Shown: one piece after another, positions 9,141 to 17,962 of the stretch
How positions within the stretch are numbered: position 1 is the stretch's first letter
How the letters are laid out: each line of letters begins with the position of its first letter
Source of the DNA: Dermatophilus congolensis
GTDB taxonomy: Bacteria; Actinomycetota; Actinomycetes; Actinomycetales; Dermatophilaceae
Reading direction: 5' to 3'
Assembly (NCBI RefSeq): GCF_900187045.1
Contig: NZ_LT906453.1
Coordinates: 558,001-622,000 of the forward strand
Length of the DNA stretch: 64,000 nt
The notes under the pieces: generated by a model
The model's input: only the letters and a program-made list of their open reading frames with translations
Told to the model about the DNA's origin: nothing
Databases searched by the model: none
Position numbers and translations under genes: made by a program

Positions 9141-11420
9141 ATGAGCACTAGCCAGTCCGAAAATGCCGGGGTGCTTGCTCCTGAAACTGATCCACCTCCA
9201 GTGGAAGTAGATCCGGCGGCGCGTGAGGCACATGAGCGTGCATGGCCGGTTAAAAAGATCGCGGCGTGGGCGATGGTTTCGTTGCTTGGTGGCGTGGCGT
9301 GGGTGATGCTCGCGTTTGTGCGTGGCGAGACAGTGAACGCGATTTGGTTTGTGTTTGCTTCGCTGTGTACTTACGCGATCGCGTATCGGTTTTATGCAAA
9401 GTACATCGAAGACAAGCTGCTGCGTCCGGATGATTCTCGAGCCACTCCGGCTGAGTATGCCGCTGACGGTAAGGATTTTGTCCGCACGGACCGTCGAGTG
9501 CTATTCGGGCACCACTTTGCGGCTATCGCAGGTGCTGGTCCGCTGGTAGGGCCGATTTTGGCTGCGCAGATGGGGTACTTGCCTAGCACGATCTGGATCA
9601 TTGTTGGTGTGATCTTGGCTGGCGCGGTTCAGGACTACCTCGTGTTGTTCTTCTCGATGCGTCGTGGTGGCCGCTCCATTGGCCAGATGGCTAAGGATGA
9701 GCTCGGGCCAATTGGTGGTGCAGCTGCTCTGCTGGCCACGTTGGCGATCATGCTCATCATCATCGCGATCCTCGCGTTGGTGGTTGTGAACTCTCTGGGT
9801 GATTCACCGTGGGGTGTTTTCAGCGTGGGGATGACCATCCCGATTGCGCTGTTTATGGGCGTGTACATGCGCTACTTGCGCCCCGGCAAGGTGGGCGAAG
9901 TGTCTCTTATTGGTGTGGTGTTGCTGCTGGCTTCGATCATCGCTGGTGGCTGGATCAACGCCAACCCAGGTTTGGCTGAGATTTTCCACATTTCTCGGGG
10001 AACGTTGGCGTGGGCGGTCATCATCTATGGATTTGTGGCTGCCGTTTTGCCGGTATGGATTCTGTTGACTCCGCGCGATTACCTCTCCACGTTCATGAAG
10101 ATCGGAACGATTGCGCTGCTGGCCATCGGTATTGTCGTGGTGCGTCCTGAAATCGCCACGCCTGCTTTTAGTGAGCTCGCATTCCGCGATAACGGCCCGG
10201 TGTTCTCCGGTTCGTTGTTCCCGTTCTTGTTTGTCACGATCGCTTGTGGTGCGTTGTCAGGCTTCCACGCCACGATCGCCTCGGGCACAACACCAAAGCT
10301 GTTGGAGAAGGAACGCCAGGCTCGCATGGTTGGTTATGGCGGCATGCTGGCTGAGTCGTTTGTTGCGATCATGGCGCTTGTCTGCGCGGTCTCTATTGAT
10401 CGCGGTCTGTACTTTGCTATGAACTCTTCACCGGCTGTCACTCAAGGAACAGTTGAAGGCGCAGCTGCATTTGTTAACTCTTTGGGCCTGATGGGTGTTT
10501 CCACCAGTGCTGATGCTCTTGCTGCAACGGCTCAGGCTGTTGGAGAGCCTTCGGTTGTTTCTCGTACTGGTGGCGCTCCGACGATGGCTATCGGGTTGGC
10601 GCAGATCATGCACCAGTTCCTTGGTGGGGCGAACATGATGGGGTTCTGGTACCACTTTGCGATTATGTTCGAGGCGCTGTTCATCTTGACCAGTGTTGAC
10701 GCAGGTACCCGTGTGGCACGGTTCATGCTGCAGGACACTCTGGGCAATGTGTGGCCGCGTTTCAAAGATCTTGATTGGTCTTTCGGGAAATGGTTCTGCA
10801 CAGCAGCGATGGTTGCTGGTTGGGGATCGATTCTTCTTTTGGGGGTTCACGATCCTCTGGGTGGTATCAACACGTTCTTCCCGCTGTTCGGTATCGCGAA
10901 CCAGTTGCTCGCGGCGATGGCGTTGGCTGTATGCCTGGCGATCGGTGCTCACATGGGCCGCAAGCGGCATTTGTGGATCATTGCTATTCCGCTTGCTTTT
11001 GCTGCGGCAGTAACGATCACTGGTTCGATCTACAAGATTTTCAGCCCCGTTCCCTCTATTGGCTACTGGGCACAGCACAATGCTTTCGCTTCTGCGCTGG
11101 CGGCAGGTAAGACTCAGTTGGGTACAGCTAAGTCTGTGGAGGCGATGGAAGCGGTTGTGCGGAACACGTTCGTGCAGGGTTCGTTGTCGATCTTGTTCGT
11201 AGTGTTGGCTGTGATTGTCATCGTGATGGCGGTGTGGCGGGCTGTGCAGGCTATTCGCGGCAAGTCAGTGCTGAATACGGAGGATCCTGTCGTTGCTTCC
11301 GAAGTGTTTGCGCCGTCGGGGTTTGTTGCGACTCCGCTGGAGAAAGAGTTGGAGAAGCAGTGGCAGGGGTATTTCGAAAAGCACCCTGATATTGCTGCGG
11401 CCCATCAGGCGGGTCATTGA
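9141..11420 (+). CDS. cstA: Carbon starvation protein A / pyruvate transporter family
   Basis: A 759-residue polytopic inner-membrane protein of the CstA/BtsT family, whose studied members import pyruvate and perhaps peptides. Family landmarks include YAxxYRFYAKYIEDKLLRPDD, the HHFAAIAGAGPLVGPILAAQMGYLP-like region near residue 125 (read here only in part), and a C-terminal SIGYWAQ segment followed by the last helices. The ATG at 9141 has a GGGGGA ribosome site at 9131-9136; the open frame extends upstream to 9039 without one. The stop overlaps the start of the small downstream partner (TGATG), so the two are translated together. A soluble tail of about 45 residues follows the last helix. Confidence 0.93.
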   Translation: MSTSQSENAGVLAPETDPPPVEVDPAAREAHERAWPVKKIAAWAMVSLLGGVAWVMLAFVRGETVNAIWFVFASLCTYAIAYRFYAKYIEDKLLRPDDSRATPAEYAADGKDFVRTDRRVLFGHHFAAIAGAGPLVGPILAAQMGYLPSTIWIIVGVILAGAVQDYLVLFFSMRRGGRSIGQMAKDELGPIGGAAALLATLAIMLIIIAILALVVVNSLGDSPWGVFSVGMTIPIALFMGVYMRYLRPGKVGEVSLIGVVLLLASIIAGGWINANPGLAEIFHISRGTLAWAVIIYGFVAAVLPVWILLTPRDYLSTFMKIGTIALLAIGIVVVRPEIATPAFSELAFRDNGPVFSGSLFPFLFVTIACGALSGFHATIASGTTPKLLEKERQARMVGYGGMLAESFVAIMALVCAVSIDRGLYFAMNSSPAVTQGTVEGAAAFVNSLGLMGVSTSADALAATAQAVGEPSVVSRTGGAPTMAIGLAQIMHQFLGGANMMGFWYHFAIMFEALFILTSVDAGTRVARFMLQDTLGNVWPRFKDLDWSFGKWFCTAAMVAGWGSILLLGVHDPLGGINTFFPLFGIANQLLAAMALAVCLAIGAHMGRKRHLWIIAIPLAFAAAVTITGSIYKIFSPVPSIGYWAQHNAFASALAAGKTQLGTAKSVEAMEAVVRNTFVQGSLSILFVVLAVIVIVMAVWRAVQAIRGKSVLNTEDPVVASEVFAPSGFVATPLEKELEKQWQGYFEKHPDIAAAHQAGH

Positions 11421-11653
11421 TGGTTGGTCTTTGTGTTGGAGGTTCTGCCGTGCGTGATGTGTGTGACCGAGTGCGTGCGGCAGGACGTCTGGCATGGAAG
11501 TCGTGGAAGTCGATTCTTGGTGCAGATAAGTACGAGCATTACCTGGCTCATCACCGTCGGATGCATCCGGGTTGTGAACCGATGAGTGAGCGGGAATTTT
11601 GGGATCGTTACTACCGCGATTGTGAGCGCAACCCTGGTGCTCGGTGCTGTTGA
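11420..11653 (+). CDS. YbdD/YjiX family small protein (CstA partner)
   Basis: A 77-residue cytoplasmic protein of the DUF466 family, whose genes almost always sit directly behind cstA/btsT. Family features are RLAWKSWKSILGADKYEHYLAHHRRMHP and the C-terminal FWDRYYRDCERNPGARCC, read here in parts. The ATG shares a base with the cstA stop (TGATG), implying coupled translation. In related bacteria such a partner is needed for pyruvate uptake by the CstA/BtsT carrier; that role is inferred here. The gene ends at a 54-bp palindrome. Confidence 0.88.
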   Translation: MVGLCVGGSAVRDVCDRVRAAGRLAWKSWKSILGADKYEHYLAHHRRMHPGCEPMSEREFWDRYYRDCERNPGARCC

Positions 11654-11671
11654 GGCAGCGTGCTCAGTGTT

Positions 11672-11725
11672 ACTCAAGAGTGGGTGGGCTAACACCAGCT
11701 GGTGTTAGCCCACCCACTCTTGAGT
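11672..11725. terminator. Perfect 54-bp palindrome, bidirectional terminator
   Basis: Bases 11672-11698 and 11699-11725 are exact reverse complements, 27 per arm, with no spacer. It lies between the convergent cstA partner gene and a small membrane-protein gene; its right end touches that gene's stop codon. Outer bases are ACTCAAGAG and CTCTTGAGT, so U tracts are weak on both sides. Bidirectional termination is inferred. Confidence 0.85.
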
Positions 11726-11910
11726 TAGCTGTTGAGCTGTCGCTGGATGTCTCCTCGTTCGCCAGCGGCGAGGCTGTAAGCCATGACGAGGGAGAACAGC
11801 AGCGGGATCAAGGGGGCGAATGTGCCCCCTGCGGCCCACATGAGGGCGGCAAGCGCCAGTCCGATGATGAGTAGGGCTGGCGCGTTTTTGCGAGAAGTAA
11901 GGAGATTCAT
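11725..11910 (-). CDS. Small two-helix membrane protein, unknown
   Basis: A 61-residue hypothetical protein. It has a short basic N-terminus (NLLTSRKNAP), then two hydrophobic segments (about residues 12-28 and 31-48), and a short polar tail ERGDIQRQLNS. The ATG is preceded by an AAAGGG ribosome site about nine bases upstream, which supports real translation. I do not recognise the family. It converges on the cstA operon and shares the 54-bp palindrome as its terminator; its stop codon overlaps the palindrome edge. Confidence 0.65.
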   Translation of the reverse strand: MNLLTSRKNAPALLIIGLALAALMWAAGGTFAPLIPLLFSLVMAYSLAAGERGDIQRQLNS

Positions 11911-12351
11911 GATGGGTCACCCTTTCTCGTATGGGAGGGGTCCGGTGAGAGAGCCTCTCCCGTTCTTTAATGAACAGATGTGGTGCGGTTTGTGCCGCAG
12001 TGTTGGTGTTGCCTCTGGGCGCTGGTGGTGGTGTTTGTCGTTAGGTGGTGCCTGGGCGCGTGGGGCAGGGGGTGGCCTGAGGCGGCGGGCATGATGATGC
12101 GGTGATGCTTGTGCCGGAGGGGAAAGGATGCGCCGGTTCGGCGTAGGTGGTGAGGGGTGTGCCTCATGGCGAACGGGCTCCTTTCGGTGGGGCCCGTGAG
12201 CGGGCTGAGCCGGAGTGAACGGTTTTGTACTGCTCCGGAGGGGTGGTGTGCCGCGGCGCCACGCAGTAAGGGGGCGCTAGATAATCCCCCTATGTTACGT
12301 GATGATTCAGGCAAATGGAAGTGTTTTGGTGGATAACGGTGGTTGGGTAGT
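11911..12351. other. Intergenic stretch, no gene recognised
   Basis: The + strand is G/T-rich and several frames stay open for that reason, but none has protein character. It should contain the promoter of the small leftward gene near 11911-11960 and the end of the heparinase-like gene's transcript. A short hairpin with arms AGGGGG/CCCCCT at 12269-12291 may help end that transcript. Confidence 0.4.
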
Positions 12352-14265
12352 TCATCTGGGCAGCCTTGAGAGAGTTCCATCTGCAGCTAGCGCTACCGCA
12401 GCGGTGCGTCGACCTACCTGAAACGTGTAGATCGTTGTGGTTCCGCTGGTGGTGACGCTCATGTTCACGCGGTCGTTGCTTCCTGCGGAGACGAAAGCTG
12501 TAGCAATGCGTGCGCTGCGTCCAGACAAGGCCCGAGAGATAACTGGCGCTGCCGATCGTGTGAAGTGGTCTTTCCACATCCAACCCTGAATTGGTCGGGT
12601 TTTCCCTGCAACGATCGTGTTTTTCGTGCCGGAAGCACCGGGAGCGGGCAGGGTGAGCATGGTGGTCTTGCCAGCCACGTTGGGGGTGGTGGCGGTTGCT
12701 GTGTTCCCTCGTAGGGACACTTTTTGACCGGCAGGAAAGTGCCACATCTGCGCGAATGATGCAGCCTTCGCTGCGGAGGCGGTGTCCACGGTGATGACGA
12801 TGTCGGGGTTGGACAGGAAGATCACGTCACGTTGTCGTTTCACACCGTTGAGGGGGGCATCGTTCAGGCGGTAATAGTCAGCCCCAGGGGTGATGGAAGT
12901 TTTCCTCAACTGGGTGATTGGTGCGGTTTTCATGTTTGCGATGACGAGCTGATTGTGTGCTGCCGGGCCGGTGTAGAAATCACGCCAGGCGTCATCTTCA
13001 TAGCGTCCGGTTCCTGGGTCGCCCAGGATTTCTCGGCCGTTGCTGTTCCAGGTGAATGAGGTGTGGTCGTTGTGGCCGTGGCCAGCCCTTCTAGGGCCGA
13101 ACCGCAGGGCGTACATGGCTTCCTGGGCAGGGCGACGTCCAGGGGATCCTGCAGGTGTTCCCCATCCGGAACGGCCAAAGGCATAGCCTGCGCTGTAGAC
13201 CTTGACCCGTTGGGGTAGGGGAGCGCCTTGGGTGCCGTTGGAGGCAATCCACGCCTGCGCGGGTGTGCCTGTTGCGGCGGTTTCGCGTTTAGTGTCTCCC
13301 AATTGAGTCAGGTAGCCGTCTGGTTTGGTAGCGTGGTCGAGGAAAGTGGCCAGTGCTGCTCGCCGGTTTTGGATGGTTCGGGTTGCGGATGTGTTGATGT
13401 CGCATTCGGTGATCGCGGCGTCAACATCTCCCCAGATGTCCCAGTTCCAGCGCGCGTAGCCGGTGGATTGTTCGTTGTTGGCGCCTTGGGCGTCGATAAC
13501 GCGGGAGATTTCTGATGCGAGTTTTGATGCTGCGTAGCTGGTGTAGTCGTGTCGGCGCAGCATGCAGCCCACTCCCATTACGGCCAAGGTTTGCTCGGTG
13601 CCCACGTTGTGGTCGGGCCAGGTGTTTTTCTTCAGCCATTCGGCGTGCTGTGCCAGTGAGGCATCTAGCCAGGCAGGGACTGGCTTATCGAGTTGGATGA
13701 GTCCTGCGCGTAGGCAAGCTATAGCGTCGACGCGAGTGTGAGTTGCGTTACCTGCTCCAGATCCGGTGGGCCATGGTGAGGGATTGTCTTTCACCCAGTC
13801 CTGGGCGATGGCAAGTGCTTTGTCGATACCGGATGGATCCCGGAATCGGTATGGGCCGCGCGTGGATGCTTCTACCAAAGAGCCGATCCACATGAGTGAG
13901 TGGAACCAGGTGCGCCAGCTTTTGTCTTTATATGGGTCAGCTTTCCAGTTGATGTTCTGCCCGGTACCGACTTTGGCTTTGCGTGTCTCTGGCCAGGAGA
14001 AATATCCGGCTTCTACGTTCTTTTTTGGGTTGTGAGAGGGCAGAGAACCGAACGAGCGGCATACGTAGTGTTGGGACTTTCCTGCCTGGTCGTAGTTCAT
14101 TGCTGCCGAGACATACTGCGAAGCCAGGTGTGTTTGGGTAGCTGATGCCAGGGGCGCAGGGCCTACCAAAGGCGCTGTTACTGCTGAGGTGATGATGGCC
14201 ACAGTGAGGGCAGCTGGCAGTGAACGCTTGCGGACGTGGCGTGGCAAGCGAAAAAGTGTGGTCAT
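12352..14265 (-). CDS. Secreted heparinase II/III-family polysaccharide lyase
   Basis: A 637-residue exported protein. It starts with a signal peptide (basic MTTLFRLPRHVRKRS, a hydrophobic core, then an ASA-type cleavage site near residue 40). An alpha-helical toroid domain fills roughly residues 45-340. A heparinase II/III-like beta-sandwich domain follows: it contains AGYAFGRSGW, the catalytic-type GHGHNDHTSF stretch, the DPGTGRYEDDAWRDF segment and AAHNQLV. Enzymes with this fold cleave uronic-acid polysaccharides (heparin, alginate, hyaluronan-like) by beta-elimination; the substrate cannot be told. No anchor or carbohydrate-binding module is visible. It lies in a group of secreted enzymes with the serine protease at 14.6 kb, suggesting use of host or environmental polymers. 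Confidence 0.85.
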   Translation of the reverse strand: MTTLFRLPRHVRKRSLPAALTVAIITSAVTAPLVGPAPLASATQTHLASQYVSAAMNYDQAGKSQHYVCRSFGSLPSHNPKKNVEAGYFSWPETRKAKVGTGQNINWKADPYKDKSWRTWFHSLMWIGSLVEASTRGPYRFRDPSGIDKALAIAQDWVKDNPSPWPTGSGAGNATHTRVDAIACLRAGLIQLDKPVPAWLDASLAQHAEWLKKNTWPDHNVGTEQTLAVMGVGCMLRRHDYTSYAASKLASEISRVIDAQGANNEQSTGYARWNWDIWGDVDAAITECDINTSATRTIQNRRAALATFLDHATKPDGYLTQLGDTKRETAATGTPAQAWIASNGTQGAPLPQRVKVYSAGYAFGRSGWGTPAGSPGRRPAQEAMYALRFGPRRAGHGHNDHTSFTWNSNGREILGDPGTGRYEDDAWRDFYTGPAAHNQLVIANMKTAPITQLRKTSITPGADYYRLNDAPLNGVKRQRDVIFLSNPDIVITVDTASAAKAASFAQMWHFPAGQKVSLRGNTATATTPNVAGKTTMLTLPAPGASGTKNTIVAGKTRPIQGWMWKDHFTRSAAPVISRALSGRSARIATAFVSAGSNDRVNMSVTTSGTTTIYTFQVGRRTAAVALAADGTLSRLPR

Positions 14266-14580
14266 GAGGTGCCTTCCGTGGCTGTAAGATCCTGATTCCT
14301 AACGCCTTATCGCCCACACAACTTCGCACCTGAGCGCACCAATACAAACGTTTAAGACAGCACAACTTTTCAGCTCACACGATGCGAGCTTCGCTTGCTT
14401 ACCGGCGTCGTAATCGCACCGTGACGCGATGGTGTCCACAGTGGTACCGACGCACCCTAGCCCACACTCTCCGCGCCGCATACGGTTGGTGTTGTGAGGG
14501 CGACTTCCCCCATCACAGCGGTACCGGAAACGGTGTCGCATTGCACATCCCACCTCACTACGCACCGATCAGGGTCAGCC
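14266..14580. other. Divergent promoter region
   Basis: This stretch separates the divergent lyase and protease genes. Base composition changes here from G/T-rich to A/C-rich on the + strand. Open frames run through it but look non-coding, and the protease signal peptide starts only at 14581. I could not fix promoter boxes. Confidence 0.4.
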
Positions 14581-15324
14581 ATGCATCTCCGTTACATCGC
14601 GGCAACCGCCGCCGTCGCATTCACCGCTGCAGGCATCGTGGCGCCCGTCGCCACCCCAGCAGCATCCGCCGCACCCGCAGCAGCGACTACTCTCAAAGCC
14701 GACCGTCGGGTACCTACCGGTGCGCTTATTTCCGGGACCCCGCTCTCACGCCAGGCAACCAAACCCGGTAGCGGGCGGTCAGCAGGATACGAATGCACCA
14801 TGGGGCTGCCAGCACGTAAAGGCAACCAGCACTATCTGATCGTTTCTGGTCACTGTGGTGAATACGGCGAAACGCTGTACACCGCATGGAACAACGGCCG
14901 CCGTACCCCCATCGGCAAAATCACCGGTGTTTCCTCGAAATACGACATTGCCGCTGTTCGAACCACTCGTGCCATTGCAGCGAGCGTGTGGTCCAGCCGC
15001 GGTGGATCCAGCTCGGTGAAACGACTCACCGGTGTTGCCGACGCAGTGGCAGGAAGCAAGGTCTGCCAGCACGGTTACCGCTCTGGAACTGTCTGCGGCA
15101 TTACCGTGCAGCCCATCACCCGTAAGCAGATCGACGCAGGCCTGGTGTTCGGTAAAGCAAGCGCAGGCACAGTAGGTTCACGCCCGGGTGACTCCGGAGG
15201 CCTGGTGGTGGACTCCCGCGGCCGGGCCATCGGCATCGTTGCTGAATCGACCGAAGATGGCCAGTGGATCGGTTGGGTCCCCGCTAAGCTCGCCCTTCGC
15301 ACATGGGGAATGTCCGCTCTGTAA
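14581..15324 (+). CDS. Secreted trypsin-like serine protease (S1)
   Basis: A 247-residue secreted chymotrypsin-fold peptidase. A signal peptide with an alanine-rich core ends near residues 28-32 (ASAAPAA). The catalytic triad is visible: H91 in VSGHCG, D122 in KYDIAAV and S205 in RPGDSGGLV. Cysteines at C72/C92 and C162/C172 are placed for two disulfides. The layout resembles the streptogrisin/alpha-lytic group, but only a short segment of about 35 residues separates the signal peptide from the protease, too short for the usual folding pro-region. The ATG at 14581 is chosen because it begins the signal peptide; the frame is open upstream to 14494. It converges on cysE across a strong terminator. 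Confidence 0.9.
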   Translation: MHLRYIAATAAVAFTAAGIVAPVATPAASAAPAAATTLKADRRVPTGALISGTPLSRQATKPGSGRSAGYECTMGLPARKGNQHYLIVSGHCGEYGETLYTAWNNGRRTPIGKITGVSSKYDIAAVRTTRAIAASVWSSRGGSSSVKRLTGVADAVAGSKVCQHGYRSGTVCGITVQPITRKQIDAGLVFGKASAGTVGSRPGDSGGLVVDSRGRAIGIVAESTEDGQWIGWVPAKLALRTWGMSAL

Positions 15325-15337
15325 TCCCCAATCCCCG

Positions 15338-15395
15338 AACACTGTTGCGGCCCGGCGCCCCTCGCCCAAGAGGGGAGCCGGGCCGCAACAGTGTT
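15338..15395. terminator. Long bidirectional terminator between protease and cysE
   Basis: Arms of 26 bases (15338-15363 and 15370-15395) pair with a single mismatch around a 6-base loop. The outer part is AACACTGTTGCGGCCCGGC and its complement. It lies between two convergent genes and ends two bases before the cysE stop codon. Confidence 0.9.
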
Positions 15396-15396
15396 G

Positions 15397-16263
15397 TCAT
15401 GGTTTTTCTGCAGGATCCTCGCTAGCCTGCTCGATCAGCTCGTACACCTTCTCCGAAGCAGCCTCCACTTGCGGGACTTCACCGAAAAACTGATCCATGT
15501 CTAACGCTGGGAACGCCGAGGGAGGGAAGGAAACCGGCCTAGCCGGGACACCTGCCACCGTTGTATGCGGCGCGACCTCCTGCAAAACCACCGACCCCGC
15601 TCCGATCTTCGCGCCCTCACCTACCCGAATATTGCCCAGTACCTTTGCGCCCGCTCCGATCATCACGCCTCGACCGATTTTCGGGTGTCGGTCGCCGCCT
15701 TCTTTACCTGTTCCGCCCAGCGTCACCTCGTGAAGCATCGAGAAGTCGTCTTCCACTACAGCCGTCTCGCCGATGACCACACTTGTCGCGTGGTCAAACA
15801 TCACGCCTTTGCCGATGCGTGCGCCTGGGTGAATATCGACCGCGAACACTTCAGAAATCCGGTTCTGTAAATACAGGGCGAATGCAGTTCTACCCTCCAC
15901 CCAATAAAAATGTGCCACCCGATACGCCTGCACCGCATGAAAACCCTTGAAATACAAAAGCGGAGCTGAATACCCCCGAGCTGCCGGATCTCGTGACATC
16001 ACCGCTTGCAAATCCGCAAGCACTGCTTCCACCAAGCCTGGCCCTTGCGCTAATGCCGTCGAAATCAAATCCCGCAACACCAGCGCCGTCATCGCTGTGT
16101 TCTCCAACTTCGTCGCCAACAAATGGGTCAGCGCCGCCTCTAAAGAGTCATGCCGCAACACGCAATTGTGCAGAAAACCCGCTAGTGCAGGCTCAGCTGT
16201 CGCATCCGCAGCCGCCTCTGCCCTAATCCGCTCCCACACCAGCTCATCAGCCACCAACTTCAT
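15397..16263 (-). CDS. cysE: Serine O-acetyltransferase
   Basis: A 288-residue enzyme that makes O-acetylserine from serine and acetyl-CoA for cysteine synthesis. The N-terminal helical SATase domain (about residues 1-140) is followed by the left-handed beta-helix of hexapeptide repeats. It includes DIHPGARIGKGVMFDHATS with the catalytic HxxA/DHA region, then HEVTLGGTG, DRHPKIG and AGVPARPV. The length is the CysE long form of enteric bacteria rather than the short actinobacterial form, which is slightly unusual. ATG 16263 has an AAAGGG ribosome site; a GTG seven codons earlier would overlap that site. The C-terminal tail, where cysteine feedback and CysK binding occur, does not end in the usual Ile (it ends ...AEKP), so CysK binding may differ. 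Confidence 0.93.
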   Translation of the reverse strand: MKLVADELVWERIRAEAAADATAEPALAGFLHNCVLRHDSLEAALTHLLATKLENTAMTALVLRDLISTALAQGPGLVEAVLADLQAVMSRDPAARGYSAPLLYFKGFHAVQAYRVAHFYWVEGRTAFALYLQNRISEVFAVDIHPGARIGKGVMFDHATSVVIGETAVVEDDFSMLHEVTLGGTGKEGGDRHPKIGRGVMIGAGAKVLGNIRVGEGAKIGAGSVVLQEVAPHTTVAGVPARPVSFPPSAFPALDMDQFFGEVPQVEAASEKVYELIEQASEDPAEKP

Positions 16264-16427
16264 ACAGCAACAGCCCTTTCGCACAATCCCTCACAAGAGG
16301 CACATCACACGAACTACGCCCCAACCACAAGCAAAAGCCATAACGTGGAAAACCGGGCGGAACTTCCCACCCCCGCCCCAAGGCCAGCCACCCCCACCCC
16401 TAGGAAGGCCCCCGGGCCAGCGCATAG

Positions 16428-16815
16428 CTACTTTTGTTCTTCAATACCAAAGTTGTTTTTGCAGTAGTTGGCGAATTGCGCGAAAGATTTAGCCCAGTCA
16501 CCCGTGCCATTGTCGCCTTTTTCGGTAGCTCTGTGTACCTGTTGTAGGAAGTTGGCGCAGCTCGTTTGATTCGGCGTCCTGAAGGGCAAGAACAGATGAG
16601 GCTTCAAAGGTGTTTTTGAGTGCTATTAGCTCGTGTACCTGCGCAGTTGTGGACATACTTTTATCATCGGGAAGCTTTGCGTGTGCTGCCGTACCGTCGT
16701 TCCAGGAGCCAATTACCGTCTAGCAAGCTTTCTTGTCACCGTTCGATCCTGCCGCTGAGCATCCGCTAGTCACTAACAGCAAGGCTGAGGTGGGGGGCGC
16801 CGAGGTTTTCTTCAT
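16428..16815 (-). pseudogene. Broken lipoprotein gene
   Basis: From ATG 16815 the frame encodes MKKTSAPPTSALLLVTSGCS, a lipoprotein signal with a lipobox ending in Cys19. An in-frame TAG stops it at codon 32 (16720-16722). The same frame then continues sensibly (IGSWNDGTAAHAKLPDD, STTAQVHELIALKNTFEAS). Near 16590 a one-base shift moves the coding sense to another frame, which ends SFAQFANYCKNNFGIEEQK at the TAG 16428-16430. One nonsense codon plus one frameshift indicate a decayed gene for a small exported lipoprotein of about 129 residues. Its function is unknown. It would be missed by ordinary gene finding because no fragment is long. Confidence 0.75.
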
Positions 16816-17086
16816 GCATGCGATCTTGGCACGTTGTGCCTTACTTGAATCCCGTTGTCTCACTATCGCTTCGCGAGGGGATAGGTGGTCTCGTGAGGTG
16901 GGGGTCTCTTGATTGCTTGAGGTCCGCTGGGGGAATTTAGGGAGATGAATAAGAAGTATTTTGGAGAGGGAAGATTAATATTCTAGATATCTGCGATTCT
17001 TGAACACCTTACTCGATTAGAGGGCACTCCCAACGGGCGGTGTAGTTTGAATCCCAATGAAGTGAGGGCGGGTGGGTATGTTGAGA

Positions 17087-17371
17087 TCACTGACACTTTG
17101 GCCAATTAGAGATCCCTGTCTCACTCCAATGCTCCTCTCGGAGGAAATCAACTAAGCTTTCAATAAATTGCTGAAATTGCTGAGGGTCAATAATGCTGAC
17201 ATCGGTTTCAATCAATCCAATTGATCTATCTGAAGATGAAGCAGATAGGGGATTTGAGCCGAAGAAAGTTTCTTCCCCTAATGAGATTTTGTGTTTGATT
17301 TTTTGATCACTATTGTACTCGTCGATAACTTGAAGGCTCAGATATTTGAAATCCTTAAGTTCAGGGCTCAT
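17087..17371 (-). CDS. Hypothetical 94-residue acidic protein
   Basis: A small, acidic, soluble protein with no signal peptide. It has a Lys-rich beta-like first half (KDFKYLSLQVIDEY, KIKHKISLGEE), a serine-rich middle, then a helical end (DPQQFQQFIESLVDFLREEHW). The ATG is preceded by a good AAGGGAG ribosome site. It lies 34 bases behind the frameshifted secreted-protein gene on the same strand, so they were probably one operon. The stretch is poorer in G+C than its neighbours, a sign of possible transfer. I do not recognise the family. A secreted protein followed by a small cytosolic acidic protein recalls effector/immunity pairs, but this is speculation. Confidence 0.6.
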   Translation of the reverse strand: MSPELKDFKYLSLQVIDEYNSDQKIKHKISLGEETFFGSNPLSASSSDRSIGLIETDVSIIDPQQFQQFIESLVDFLREEHWSETGISNWPKCQ

Positions 17372-17405
17372 GTGATCAACTCCCTTTGTCTCATAGGGTT
17401 AGCTA

Positions 17406-17962
17406 TTACGACGTAAATATGATCCAGCCTTCTGGGCGGACAAGCTGCAGCTGCGGCACTCCATGAGGGTCGTTGATCAGGAATGTAATATTGTCGTAAA
17501 AGTGGATATTCTGTCCGGCTTTGACGCCGGTAAAGGTCCCGTGGAATGGGAGCTGGCAGGGATGCCGTTGTGTGCTACTAAACCTTGGTAGCCCTCCATG
17601 GAAGTGGTCTTCCAAAACATTTTTTCTTTGGCTGGGCTAATTGCTCGACGTACATTGTTTGTGTTTAGTTTTATTCCCCATTGAATATAAGGGGACCCTG
17701 CTCGGTTCCCTGGGGTGCAGGCACGTTGCAGAGTGAAGGTTCCGCCAGTCCCCTGGTAGGTGTACATTTTTCCGCACTTTAACGGAGCATATTTTCGCGC
17801 GCCCCGCTCGTTTGTAACGAATGTGAGCATTTCCGGATCAGTGCCGGCGGGAAAGGTCTGCTCGTTCATCGCGAGCTCGGTTAGGTGTTCGGTGTCGGAA
17901 TTCAGGGCGGAGACAGAGCTAGGGTGCATTAGACCAGCAAGTGCCAACAGAATGGACGCCAT
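17406..17962 (-). pseudogene. Frameshifted gene for a small secreted protein
   Basis: The frame from ATG 17962 encodes a hydrophobic start (ASILLALAGLMHPSSVSALN) like a signal peptide without a basic region, then a plausible domain (TFVTNERGARKYAPLKCGK, TFTLQRACTPGN) with two cysteines. At about 17520-17590 the sense changes to the neighbouring frame, which continues FHGTFTGVKAGQNIHFYDN, ITFLINDPHGVPQLQLVRP and ends at the TAA 17406-17408. The first frame instead runs out in low-complexity Ser/Pro/Thr. Just upstream, another frame offers GTG and a basic start (RTTSSQRS), hinting at a second shift. Either the gene has decayed or the assembly has an indel. Reconstructed length is about 185 residues; the family is unknown. 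Confidence 0.65.

Noticed and set aside
11967-12380. 137-codon leftward frame before the small membrane protein
   Set aside because: His/Pro/Thr-rich, no ribosome site, fits the A/C-rich strand bias.
14299-14565. 88-codon leftward frame in the lyase/protease gap
   Set aside because: Cys/Arg-rich with no ribosome site; overlaps the probable promoter region.
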